Source: PALSA-350 sp963834205
GTDB taxonomy: Bacteria; Acidobacteriota; Terriglobia; Terriglobales; Acidobacteriaceae
NCBI GenBank assembly: GCA_963834205.1
Contig: CAWIBI010000082.1
Span: forward strand, 1-64,000
Reading direction: 5' to 3'
DNA length: 64,000 nt
The notes beneath the pieces were generated by a model, which was given only the letters and a program-made list of their open reading frames with translations, ran no database searches and was not told where the DNA came from. A program made the position numbers and the translations under genes. Positions 45,263 to 54,234 of the stretch are shown here, one piece after another (the first letter of the stretch is position 1; every line of letters starts with the position of its first letter).

Positions 45263-46741
45263 ATGGGCATAACCCAGCCCAGCCCACCTACCCTCGCAGA
45301 GATAGAACAGCAGAGGGAAGATCTTATCCAGGCAGACCTCCCTTCGGAGCACGCAACCAGTCCGGCTGCCCCTGACCCGGTTCACCCGCCAATCGCGGCG
45401 CCGCCCAACCCAATCCCGGTCCCACTCTCCGCACCGCCACGGCCTCCTCTCCACCAGCAACAGCCGCCCGCGCCGCAGCACACCCGCCAATCCATATTCG
45501 ACAAATACGCCCTCTATGGGCTCGCCGGAGAAGCCGTGCGCACCCTGGCCCCGCACACCGAGGCCCAGCCCGAAGCCATTCTCCTGCAACTGCTCGCCGC
45601 CTTTGGCAACATCATTGGCCCCGGCCCACACTGCATGGTCGGCGCCACCCGTCACACCTTGAACCTCTTCCTCGTGCTCGTCGGAGAATCCAGCAAAGCG
45701 CGCAAGGGAACCAGTTGGAACCAGCTCTCCCACCTCTTCGCAGAAGTGGATCGCGCCTGGACGGAGAATCGTGTCACCAGCGCGCGTCTCACCGCCCGCG
45801 GCCTCATCGGCATTATGGGGCAGCAGACAGGCGATCGCCGTCTGCTCGTGCTCGCCGAGGAACTCGCCTCCGTGCTGCACACCATGGGCCGCAGCCGCTC
45901 CCAGCTCTCCCCCCTGCTGCGCTGCGCCTGGGATAGCGGAACCCTGCGTATGCTCGACCGTGATCGCCTCGTGCAGGCCGCCGGAGGCCACCTCAGCCTC
46001 ATCGGTCACATCACCCAGCGCGAGCTCGCCGAGTCGCTCCACCGCACCGAAGCCCACAACGGTTTCGCCAACCGCTGCCTGTGGGCCTGCGTCGAGCGCA
46101 GCCAATGCCTGCCCGATGGCGGCAACGTCGACCCGCAAGAACTATCCGCCATCGCCCGCCGCCTCGCCCGGGCCGTCGAGTGGGCACAAGGCCAGACCGA
46201 AATCCTCTTTCGCCGCGACCCAGCCGCCGCCGAACTCTGGAATGACTACTACCCGACCTTGAGCCAGCTCCATTCTGGCCTCCACGGCGCCGCCACCGGC
46301 CGTGCCGAAGCACAAGTGCTGCGCCTCAGCGCCCTCTACGCTGCTCTCGACTGCAGTTCCATCATCCGCTTGCCTCACCTACAAGCGGCTTGCGCCCTGT
46401 GGGACTACTGTTCCGAATCCGCGGCCTCCCTCTTCGGTGCCTGCGTCGGAGACTCCGTCGCCGACCGCATCCTCGAAGCTCTGCAGGCCGCCGAAAACGG
46501 CCTCACTCGAAAACAGATCCGGGATCTCTTCCATGGCAACATCAGCAGCAGCTCGATCGACCAGGCGCTCGAAAAGCTGAGCTCTCTCGGAGCAGCCACT
46601 TGCCGTTTCACCGGCGCCGGCCGGGGCAGACCCGCCGCCCTCTGGTCGGCCATCGGTCACGAATACGCAGAGCCGATGCAAGAACAAACCCCCGAAGAGT
46701 CCTTGAGGAGGCAAATTAGTGCGTTAGTGCGTACTTTTTAG
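45263..46741 (+). CDS. DUF3987-like mobile-element protein
   Basis: About 492 residues from ATG 45263 (the frame is open further upstream, through the repeat). A proline-rich N-terminus (HPPIAAPPNPIPVPLSAPPR) is followed by an ATPase-like core of the DUF3987 kind found in phage and integrated elements: LLAAFGNIIGPGPHCMVGAT, a degenerate P-loop VLVGESSKARKGTSWNQLSH, LLVLAEELASVLHTMGRSRS and ALSAIAR-type helices, then a C-terminal winged helix (NGLTRKQIRDLFHGNISSSS). Probably a replication or helicase-related accessory protein. No integrase or other element genes are adjacent. Confidence 0.65.
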   Translation: MGITQPSPPTLAEIEQQREDLIQADLPSEHATSPAAPDPVHPPIAAPPNPIPVPLSAPPRPPLHQQQPPAPQHTRQSIFDKYALYGLAGEAVRTLAPHTEAQPEAILLQLLAAFGNIIGPGPHCMVGATRHTLNLFLVLVGESSKARKGTSWNQLSHLFAEVDRAWTENRVTSARLTARGLIGIMGQQTGDRRLLVLAEELASVLHTMGRSRSQLSPLLRCAWDSGTLRMLDRDRLVQAAGGHLSLIGHITQRELAESLHRTEAHNGFANRCLWACVERSQCLPDGGNVDPQELSAIARRLARAVEWAQGQTEILFRRDPAAAELWNDYYPTLSQLHSGLHGAATGRAEAQVLRLSALYAALDCSSIIRLPHLQAACALWDYCSESAASLFGACVGDSVADRILEALQAAENGLTRKQIRDLFHGNISSSSIDQALEKLSSLGAATCRFTGAGRGRPAALWSAIGHEYAEPMQEQTPEESLRRQISALVRTF

Positions 46742-46764
46742 CCATTTCCCGAACCCGTGTTTCC

Positions 46765-46800
46765 CGCCATTCAGCAATGGCGTTCTTCAGCGATGCTGAA
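46765..46800 (+). terminator. Two small hairpins after the DUF3987-like gene
   Basis: CGCCATT-CAGC-AATGGCG (46765-46782) and TTCAGC-GAT-GCTGAA (46786-46800) lie 24-59 bases past the stop. No T tract, so termination is a guess. Confidence 0.35.
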
Positions 46801-46940
46801 CGCTACGGAGATTTCGAGGTCAACAGCAGGACTACTCAGGGCTTAATGGCAATCAGACGATGATTCCTTACGACAGCTCGCAGCTTCGAAACAAAATTGT
46901 GATCCCGACCGGACCGACCTATTCCGGACGTCGCGCTCAC

Positions 46941-48116
46941 CTAAGCCGGGACTCCAACCTCAGCGCCGCCGCGCTCCACCGACAGATAGCCGGTGTAAAG
47001 CGTCGTGATCGTATCCCGCGCCAGCTCTATCCCCGACAGCGGCTCCCGGTCCAGGTAAATACACTCCATGAAGTCCTGGAACTCTTGCGGATACCCATGC
47101 TGCCAACCCTCATCCGGCGCAGGACGGCTCCATCCCTGCTTGGTGCTGGTCTTCTCCACCACATACACATCCGCAAAAATATCTTCCCGCGGATTGAAGG
47201 TCTCAAGCGCATTGATCGGATTCAGATTGCATCGGGTACGATGATTGTTACAAAACACCTCGATCCAGTTATTCACGCCGCCCATCACCAGCTCAGAGGA
47301 AAAGATATCCGCCACGGTCCCATCAGAAAATTTAATATGGACCTGCGCGTAGTCCTCGATATCGTCATACCCGGTGCGCAGAAAACCTTCATCGCGATAA
47401 CTCGGCAACCGGGTAATCTCATGGGTGCGCGTGCTCACCGTCGCCGGCCGGATAGGCGCCCCATTACGCGCTTCACCCTCAACCCGCTTCAAATAAAGCG
47501 CGGTGCTCACCGGATGGCAGCCCTTGCCGATCAGTGATCCTCCACCGGAGAACTTCCATTGGCCGTAGTAAGGGGAGTGGGATCCGCTATGCGACTGCTC
47601 TCCCAGGATGCGCAGAATCTGCCCACCGGTCTTTTGCAGGATCTCCCGTTCCTTCTGAATCGCTGGGGCGTATACCCAATCCTCGGCATAACAAACCCGA
47701 TTGCCGCTGGCCTTCGCCGCAGCAACAATGCGCTCGCAGCTCGCCGTGGCCTCGCTCAGCATCCGTGCCTTGGAAAAAGAGCGCGCATCGAACCCATCGA
47801 CGCCCGCGCCGTAGTAGCCGGTAAGTGGTTTCTCGATAATGACGTGCTTCCCCAACTGCAGAGCCTGCACCGCCAACTCTTCATGGGACGACGGAGGCGT
47901 GCACAGATCCACCACGTCTACCGCCGCGCACAGTTCGGCAAAGCTATCGAATGCGCGCATCCCCGTCTCGCGCGCAAACTTATCCCGCGCTTCCGGTGTC
48001 CTGGAGGTCACGCCCACGAGCTCCACAGGCACACCGTAAACCCGGCGGATAGCCTGCCAATGAAAATTAGCGGCAAACCGCGCACCCACAAATCCCACCC
48101 GAACTGGTTTTGTCAT
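46941..48116 (-). CDS. Gfo/Idh/MocA-family oxidoreductase
   Basis: NAD(P)-dependent sugar or sugar-acid oxidoreductase. The Rossmann start is VRVGFVGARFAANFHWQAIR; the family EKP motif occurs in KHVIIEKPLTGYYGAG; the C-terminal beta-sheet domain includes GGGSLIGKGCHPVSTALYLK with the usual catalytic-region His and DDIEDYAQVHIKFSDGTVAD. 391 residues. It starts 15 bp after the dehydratase stop and is the last gene of a three-gene operon, so it likely acts on the same sugar-acid pathway. Confidence 0.85.
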   Translation of the reverse strand: MTKPVRVGFVGARFAANFHWQAIRRVYGVPVELVGVTSRTPEARDKFARETGMRAFDSFAELCAAVDVVDLCTPPSSHEELAVQALQLGKHVIIEKPLTGYYGAGVDGFDARSFSKARMLSEATASCERIVAAAKASGNRVCYAEDWVYAPAIQKEREILQKTGGQILRILGEQSHSGSHSPYYGQWKFSGGGSLIGKGCHPVSTALYLKRVEGEARNGAPIRPATVSTRTHEITRLPSYRDEGFLRTGYDDIEDYAQVHIKFSDGTVADIFSSELVMGGVNNWIEVFCNNHRTRCNLNPINALETFNPREDIFADVYVVEKTSTKQGWSRPAPDEGWQHGYPQEFQDFMECIYLDREPLSGIELARDTITTLYTGYLSVERGGAEVGVPA

Positions 48117-48131
48117 GTCTGTGCTTCCTGT

Positions 48132-49928
48132 TTAGTGCGAGTGGCGAGGAACAACCTTGCGCAGGTCGTGATACTTGACCGCAAACTCCAGGCACGCCCC
48201 GGTCTCGAGCTGCCCTACATTGGCGCGGTAGAACTCCTCCCACGGCGAGTGGTTGGTTATCTCCGCGGGCTTGAGCTGCTTGCGCCGCTCCGCGATCTCC
48301 TCATCGGACAGCAGCACATCCACCCGCCGCTGCCGCAGGTCAACCTTGATCTTGTCGCCTGTCTGCAGGATCGCAAGGTTCCCTCCAACCGCCGATTCCG
48401 GAGAGATATTCAGAATGGACGGGCTGTCGGAGGTGCCGCTTTGCCGCCCGTCGCCCATACAGGGCAGCATGCGAATTCCCTGCCGGATGAGTTTGCCGGG
48501 CGGCGTCATATTCACCACCTCGGCAGATCCGGGGTAACCCACCGGCCCCGATCCGCGGACCACCAGGATGGAATGCTCGTCGATGCCCAGAGCAGGATCG
48601 TCAATGCGCTTGCGGTAATCTTCCGGTCCGTCAAAGACAATGGCCCGAGCCACAAAGCAGTCCTTGTTCCCCGGCTCCTCCAGGTAACGTCGGCGGAACA
48701 CGTCGCTGATGACCGAGGTCTTCACCAGCGCGGAGGTGAACAGGTTGCCCGAAACCACCAGCAGGCCGGCATTCTTCTTCAGCGGGTGGTCGTAGGTCCG
48801 GATGACGTTGGTGTCGAGACTGCGCGCATCCTTGTAGTTTTCCCCAACCGTCTTGCCGCTTACGGTGAGCGCGCCGGTGCGGATCTTCCCCGCCTGCATC
48901 AGCTCGCCGAAGATCGCGCCAACCCCGCCGGCACGGTGATAGGCCTCGCCGAGAAACTCTCCCGCCGGCTGCACGTTGGCCAGCAGGTGGATCTGGTGCC
49001 CAACTCGCTCCCAGTCGCGAATGTCCAGGTCGACCCCAACGTGCCGCGCGATAGCGTTGATGTGCGGAGGACAATTGGTAGACCCGCCGATCGCGGAACA
49101 AACCACAATCGTATTCTCAAAGGCCTCGCGGGTAAGAATCTTGCTCGGGGTAAGATCCTCTCTCACCATCTCCACAATTCTTCGCCCGGTGCGATAAGCC
49201 ATCCTGGCCCGTTCTGCGTAGGGTGCCGGGATGGTGCCGCATCCCGGCAGCGACATACCCAAAGCCTCGGCCAGCGAGTTCATCGACAGCGCAGTTCCCA
49301 TGGAGTTGCAGTGGCCCGCACTGGGCACAGTGTCGAGCACTTTCTCGATTAATTCCTCGCCGGTAGCGTCCCCCTCGGCTAAGCGGCGGCGCATCTCCCA
49401 AAGAACCACGCCCGAGCCTGCCAGCTTGCCGTTCATATAACCGTCAAGCATGGGGCCGCCGGAAAGCACAATAGACGGAAGATTGGTGGTGGCTGCAGCC
49501 ATGACAGCTGCAGGAGTGCTCTTGTCGCATCCTGTGGTGAGCACCACTCCGTCGAACGGGTAGCCGATCATGATCTCGACCAGGCTCAGGTAGGAGAGGT
49601 TGCGATCCAGGGCCGCGGTGGGGCGGCGCCCACTCTCCTGGATCGGATGGGTAGGAAATTCAAACGGGACGCCGCCGGCATCGCGAATACCCGCCTTCAC
49701 CCGATCCGCAAGGGAGACATGGATCCGGTTGCAGGGCACCAGGTCGCTCCCGCTCTGCGCAATGCCGATAATCGGCCGGCCGGATTGGAGCTCCTCTCGG
49801 GTTATGCCGTAGTTGCCGTAGCGCTCCAGGTAGACGGCTGTTTCGCCTGGTTCAGCCTTGTCGTCAAACCAGATACTGCTGCGCAGCTGGCTGCTTTTCT
49901 TGTCTTTCTCGTCTTTCTTGTCTTGCAT
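48132..49928 (-). CDS. IlvD/Edd-family sugar-acid dehydratase (xylonate/arabonate type)
   Basis: Fe-S dehydratase removing water from an aldonate to give a 2-keto-3-deoxy acid. Cluster cysteines are in SDLVPCNRIHVSLADRV, VVLTTGCDKSTPAAVMAA and PSAGHCNSMGTALSMNSLAE. 598 residues, and the N-terminal SSIWFDDKAEPGETAVYLER matches the L-arabonate/D-xylonate group rather than IlvD. It lies 12 bp behind a D-2-hydroxyacid dehydrogenase and is divergent from a DapA-family aldolase, which would cleave or process its product. Pentonate versus hexonate specificity is not settled. Confidence 0.87.
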   Translation of the reverse strand: MQDKKDEKDKKSSQLRSSIWFDDKAEPGETAVYLERYGNYGITREELQSGRPIIGIAQSGSDLVPCNRIHVSLADRVKAGIRDAGGVPFEFPTHPIQESGRRPTAALDRNLSYLSLVEIMIGYPFDGVVLTTGCDKSTPAAVMAAATTNLPSIVLSGGPMLDGYMNGKLAGSGVVLWEMRRRLAEGDATGEELIEKVLDTVPSAGHCNSMGTALSMNSLAEALGMSLPGCGTIPAPYAERARMAYRTGRRIVEMVREDLTPSKILTREAFENTIVVCSAIGGSTNCPPHINAIARHVGVDLDIRDWERVGHQIHLLANVQPAGEFLGEAYHRAGGVGAIFGELMQAGKIRTGALTVSGKTVGENYKDARSLDTNVIRTYDHPLKKNAGLLVVSGNLFTSALVKTSVISDVFRRRYLEEPGNKDCFVARAIVFDGPEDYRKRIDDPALGIDEHSILVVRGSGPVGYPGSAEVVNMTPPGKLIRQGIRMLPCMGDGRQSGTSDSPSILNISPESAVGGNLAILQTGDKIKVDLRQRRVDVLLSDEEIAERRKQLKPAEITNHSPWEEFYRANVGQLETGACLEFAVKYHDLRKVVPRHSH

Positions 49929-49940
49929 CGCCCGACATCC

Positions 49941-50897
49941 TTAATATCCGAGGGTCTTATCCACCACGTTCTCGAGCGGCTCTCCGTTGGTAAATCGCCG
50001 GTATTGGTCGAGGAAGAAGCGCATCGCCTGGTTGAGCCATTCCGCGGTATGGTCTGCGCAGTGGGGAGACAGCAGCACGTTCTCCAACCGGTACATCGGG
50101 TCTCCCGCCGGAATGGGCTCCTGCTCAAACACATCGAGCCCGGCGCCCTTGATTCGTTTGGCCGTCAGGGCACGCACCATCGCTGCCTGATCGATCACCG
50201 GCCCGCGTCCGATGTTGATCACCACGGCCGACGGCTTCATGGCCGCGAACTCCGCATCGCTGATCATGTGCCGAGTCTCCGCTGTCAGCGGGAGCGAGAC
50301 CACAACGTAGTCACAGCGCGCCAGCATCTGTCGCAGACCTTCTGTCTTGTAAAACTGATCGATCATGGGATCAGGCGACTGGGGAGGGTGCCGCTTATTC
50401 GCCAGCACGGTCATACCCATCGGGTGCACGCGCTTGGCCACGGCCCGCCCAATGTCTCCATAGCCCACAATCCCAACCGTCTGGCCTGCGATCTCTTCCA
50501 CGTCGAACTGCTCCCACACGCCGGCGACCTGGTTGCGAATCATGCGGCGAAAATCCTTGGCAAAATAAAGGATCGCCCCCAGGGCAAATTCACCCAGCGA
50601 CTGGCTAAACACGCCGCTCCCGTTGGTAATCGGAACGTCGCTCGCAACCAGCTCCGGGAACAGTAGACTATCCAACCCGGCGGAGCGCGAATGCACCCAG
50701 CGAACGTCCTGGCACATGGTGAACACATCACGCATCAGCTTCCGGGGTCCCGACCAGGCGAGGATGACCACGGGCTCTTTTACCGCGCTTGCGAAAGCCG
50801 CCGGCTCTTGACCCACGATGTGCGGAAGACCCTTCAGCATGCTGAACTGCGGGTCGTCTTCGCGCGTTACTACCAACACCGTATGCTCGATACTCAT
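49941..50897 (-). CDS. D-2-hydroxyacid dehydrogenase
   Basis: NAD(P)-dependent 2-hydroxyacid dehydrogenase. Dinucleotide fold GQTVGIVGYGDIGRAVAKRV; active-site residues Arg in VVINIGRGPVIDQ, Glu in GAGLDVFEQEP and His in LSPHCADHTAEW. 318 residues. First gene of an operon with the sugar-acid dehydratase and Gfo/Idh oxidoreductase. Probably reduces glyoxylate, hydroxypyruvate or a keto-acid from sugar-acid breakdown. Confidence 0.86.
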   Translation of the reverse strand: MSIEHTVLVVTREDDPQFSMLKGLPHIVGQEPAAFASAVKEPVVILAWSGPRKLMRDVFTMCQDVRWVHSRSAGLDSLLFPELVASDVPITNGSGVFSQSLGEFALGAILYFAKDFRRMIRNQVAGVWEQFDVEEIAGQTVGIVGYGDIGRAVAKRVHPMGMTVLANKRHPPQSPDPMIDQFYKTEGLRQMLARCDYVVVSLPLTAETRHMISDAEFAAMKPSAVVINIGRGPVIDQAAMVRALTAKRIKGAGLDVFEQEPIPAGDPMYRLENVLLSPHCADHTAEWLNQAMRFFLDQYRRFTNGEPLENVVDKTLGY

Positions 50898-50991
50898 GGC
50901 TTCCTATGGCTCGGCGTTCCGAAAACTGATGCTATCATTCTCCGGCCGATCACGGGACCGTTGTATCCTGAGCCTTAGCGAGGAGACGCTC

Positions 50992-51921
50992 TTGAACAAG
51001 CACTCTCTGCACCCGCTCCGCGGAGTCATTACCGCGATGGTCACGCCGCTGGATGAGGACCATAACCTGGATGAGAAGGGTCTGGAACGGCTGATCGAAC
51101 ATCTGATCGGCGGCGGGGTTCATGGCATCTTCGTTCTGGGGACCACCGGCGAGGCGCCAAACCTGCCCTACGACGTGCGCTCGGCCTTGATTGAGCAAGC
51201 CTGTAAACTGGCCGGCCCCCGCGTGCCGGTGATCGTGGGCATCACCGACACCTCTTATCGGGACGCCATCCGCATGGCAATCAAATCCTATGAGTGCGGC
51301 GCATGCGCTGTAGTGGCAGCGCCGCCCTACTATTTTGAGGTTGGGCAAGCGGACCTGTTGCACTACTTCAAGAGGCTGGCATCGGAATCGCCCTTACCGC
51401 TCTTTCTCTACAATGCTCCCCTGAACACGCACCTGAGGCTTGAGCCGGCGACGGTGATCAAGGCAGCGGCCGAGCCCAACATCATAGGCTACAAGGATAG
51501 CGGCCTGAACATGGGCTCCTTTCATGCGGTGAGAGAGGGTGTCAGGTCAATACCTGCGTTCAGCCTGCTGGTTGGGCCCGACGATCTGCTGGCGGAAGCC
51601 GTGCTGCTGGGGGCGCACGGAGGCATGGCCGGCGGCTCGAATGTATGGCCCCAGCTTTATGTTGCGCTCTACGAAGCCGCGGCGGCGCACGACGTGAACC
51701 GCGTGTCCGCGTTGCAGCAGCATGTAGTGCAATTCAATGAGGCTATCTACCGTTCCGCGAAGGACACTGCCAACCCGCTTCGCGGGCTGAAATCAGCACT
51801 CTCCGTGCTGGGAATCTGCGGGACACACGTTACGCCGCCGCTTCGACCGTATTCCAGCGAGGAGCAGGATCGCGTGCAGAAATATCTGCGTGCGCTTGAC
51901 GTTCTTGCTGCGCCGCAGTTG

Positions 51922-51939
<18 letters not shown>
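50992..51939 (+). CDS. DapA-family (DHDPS/NAL) aldolase or dehydratase
   Basis: Class I (Schiff base) barrel enzyme. Start is TTG 50992 with GCGAGGAGACGCTC upstream. Motifs: GVITAMVTPLDEDHNLD, GIFVLGTTGEAPNLPYDVR (GTTGE), Tyr in LPLFLYNAPLNTHL and the Schiff-base Lys in NIIGYKDSGLNMGSF. 315 residues. Context next to a xylonate/arabonate-type dehydratase suggests 2-keto-3-deoxy-aldonate cleavage or dehydration rather than lysine synthesis. It shares a 94-bp divergent promoter region with the operon at 50897, and its 3' end overlaps the convergent phyH-like gene by 18 bp. Confidence 0.85.
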
Positions 51940-52806
<867 letters not shown>

Positions 52807-52835
52807 CGCATCTCTCCTTTTCGATCCCATTTACT

Positions 52836-53576
52836 CTATGGCCTGCCGAGCACTTGAAGTGGATCGTCAGGGCTTTGCAACTGGAGTACAAACGCCTCCG
52901 CTCTCTTATAGCCTCCTTCCACACCTCGAAAGGCGGTTATCTGATCCTGCAGCGCGTAATATCGATCCGGAGTCTGGCTGGCGTGGGCATAGCACGCTGC
53001 ACGTTTAGCCGGCTCCGTCTCCGTAATATCGACATAGTGCGTCGGGGAAAACTGCAAGGTGTCTTCCCCATCGGAAACCTCATAGTAGTAGAGCGCGAAA
53101 CTACGTTTTGATTGCCGCCATGCATCGTAGGTGAGCATGGTGATGGCTCGATGGTCGCGGTGGTTGTCGATGGGCCACTGCGTAAAGACTACATCCGGCT
53201 TCTCGGCATCGATTGCTTTTGCGTACTCCTGGTAATGGGCGTCGTCGACTACGGCGTGGCCGTTGACTTGCCCGGCATAGGCTGGACGCGCTTTCAATAG
53301 TTCGCACGCCTTCTTCGCTTCCGCGATCCGGGTGGACGCGGGAGTGGGAGGCCACGCTCCGTCGTTCAAATAGAGCAGAACCACCTCGTGGCCCAGGCTC
53401 GTAAGGCGGGCCACGGTGCCCCCACACCCGTACTCGGGATCGCCGGGATGGCCTCCGGCCACAATCACTTTCAGGTTGCGGCCTGTAGGAGCTGCATACG
53501 TTACCGGTGCTCCAAGAATGAACGCCGAAGCCAGACCGCCGGCGCCGATTAACATGTTTCGTCGGGTTACTCCCAC
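52836..53576 (-). CDS. PIG-L/LmbE-family deacetylase, TAT-exported
   Basis: Zinc-dependent de-N-acetylase fold with a twin-arginine signal (VTRRNMLIGAGGLASAFILG). The first zinc motif reads GGHPGDPEYGCGG where most relatives have AHPDDE: the position of the general-base Asp is Gly, but the zinc His and Asp remain. The second motif is WPIDNHRDHR (HxxH type). About 246 residues, GTG start at 53576. Likely acts on an N-acetyl-sugar in the envelope, or has lost catalysis. Leads the two-gene run with the PhyH gene. Confidence 0.82.
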   Translation of the reverse strand: MGVTRRNMLIGAGGLASAFILGAPVTYAAPTGRNLKVIVAGGHPGDPEYGCGGTVARLTSLGHEVVLLYLNDGAWPPTPASTRIAEAKKACELLKARPAYAGQVNGHAVVDDAHYQEYAKAIDAEKPDVVFTQWPIDNHRDHRAITMLTYDAWRQSKRSFALYYYEVSDGEDTLQFSPTHYVDITETEPAKRAACYAHASQTPDRYYALQDQITAFRGVEGGYKRAEAFVLQLQSPDDPLQVLGRP

Positions 53577-53857
53577 TTGTCACCTACTTCGCTCATTGAA
53601 TGGTACGATTTCGACTGTTAATTTGCCTCCCGCTTTTCCCCCCGGGCAGCTGACATTTCCCCCAATGATCTTCGGGTCTTCAGCAAGGATGCTTGGTAAG
53701 CCTTTGGCACGGCGGCCCTAAACCTCCGCTGGGCACAGGCCAGGCAGACTATTCTGACCTGTCTCCGGGCAAATGGTGGATTTTCGGGGGCTCTGTGGCT
53801 AGGCATTTGGACGATGGACGGCGTGAAGCGTTTAACCCTTCCCAAAGCCGGACAGAC

Positions 53858-54149
53858 ATGACACGGCTTTCTGCTCTAGCGTGTCTTGGCCTCTTGCTGA
53901 TGGTATGGAGTGGCGTCGCGGCGATGGCCCAGGTAAATGTTTATACCCGGAGCTACGACACTGAACGCACGGGCGCAAATTTACAGGAGACAATTCTTAC
54001 TCCGCGAAGCTATCCCGCCCAGGTCCGGCTGGTGGCTCCTGGCGGCCTCGCGCATTAACAACAAAGGCGAAATTCTGGGTAGAGGGTACCTTGGCGGAGC
54101 TATTCACGCCTTCCTTCTCCAGCGAGAGCAAGCGAGCGGGAAGCCATAA
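53858..54149 (+). pseudogene. Fusion scar: secreted protein N-terminus joined to HAF-repeat C-terminus
   Basis: ATG 53858 opens a signal peptide (TRLSALACLGLLLMVWSGVA) and the start of a secreted repeat protein (VYTRSYDTERTGANLQETIL). The frame stops at 54058. In the next frame, from about 54045, the sequence reads INNKGEILGRGYLGGAIHAFL, the last unit of an HAF-type extracellular repeat protein, ending at 54149. Two different secreted genes thus appear joined by a deletion. Not expected to be functional. Confidence 0.5.
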
Positions 54150-54234
54150 AAGTGCCGGGAAGCGGACTGATCTCCCACCTCGAACCAGATAGAATCATGT
54201 TTCCCGGCTACGACAGGCCGCTCAGGAGAAGCCC

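Noticed and set aside
47559..49352. 597-residue plus-strand open frame
   Set aside because: Antisense to the Gfo/Idh and sugar-acid dehydratase genes, which have full motif sets.
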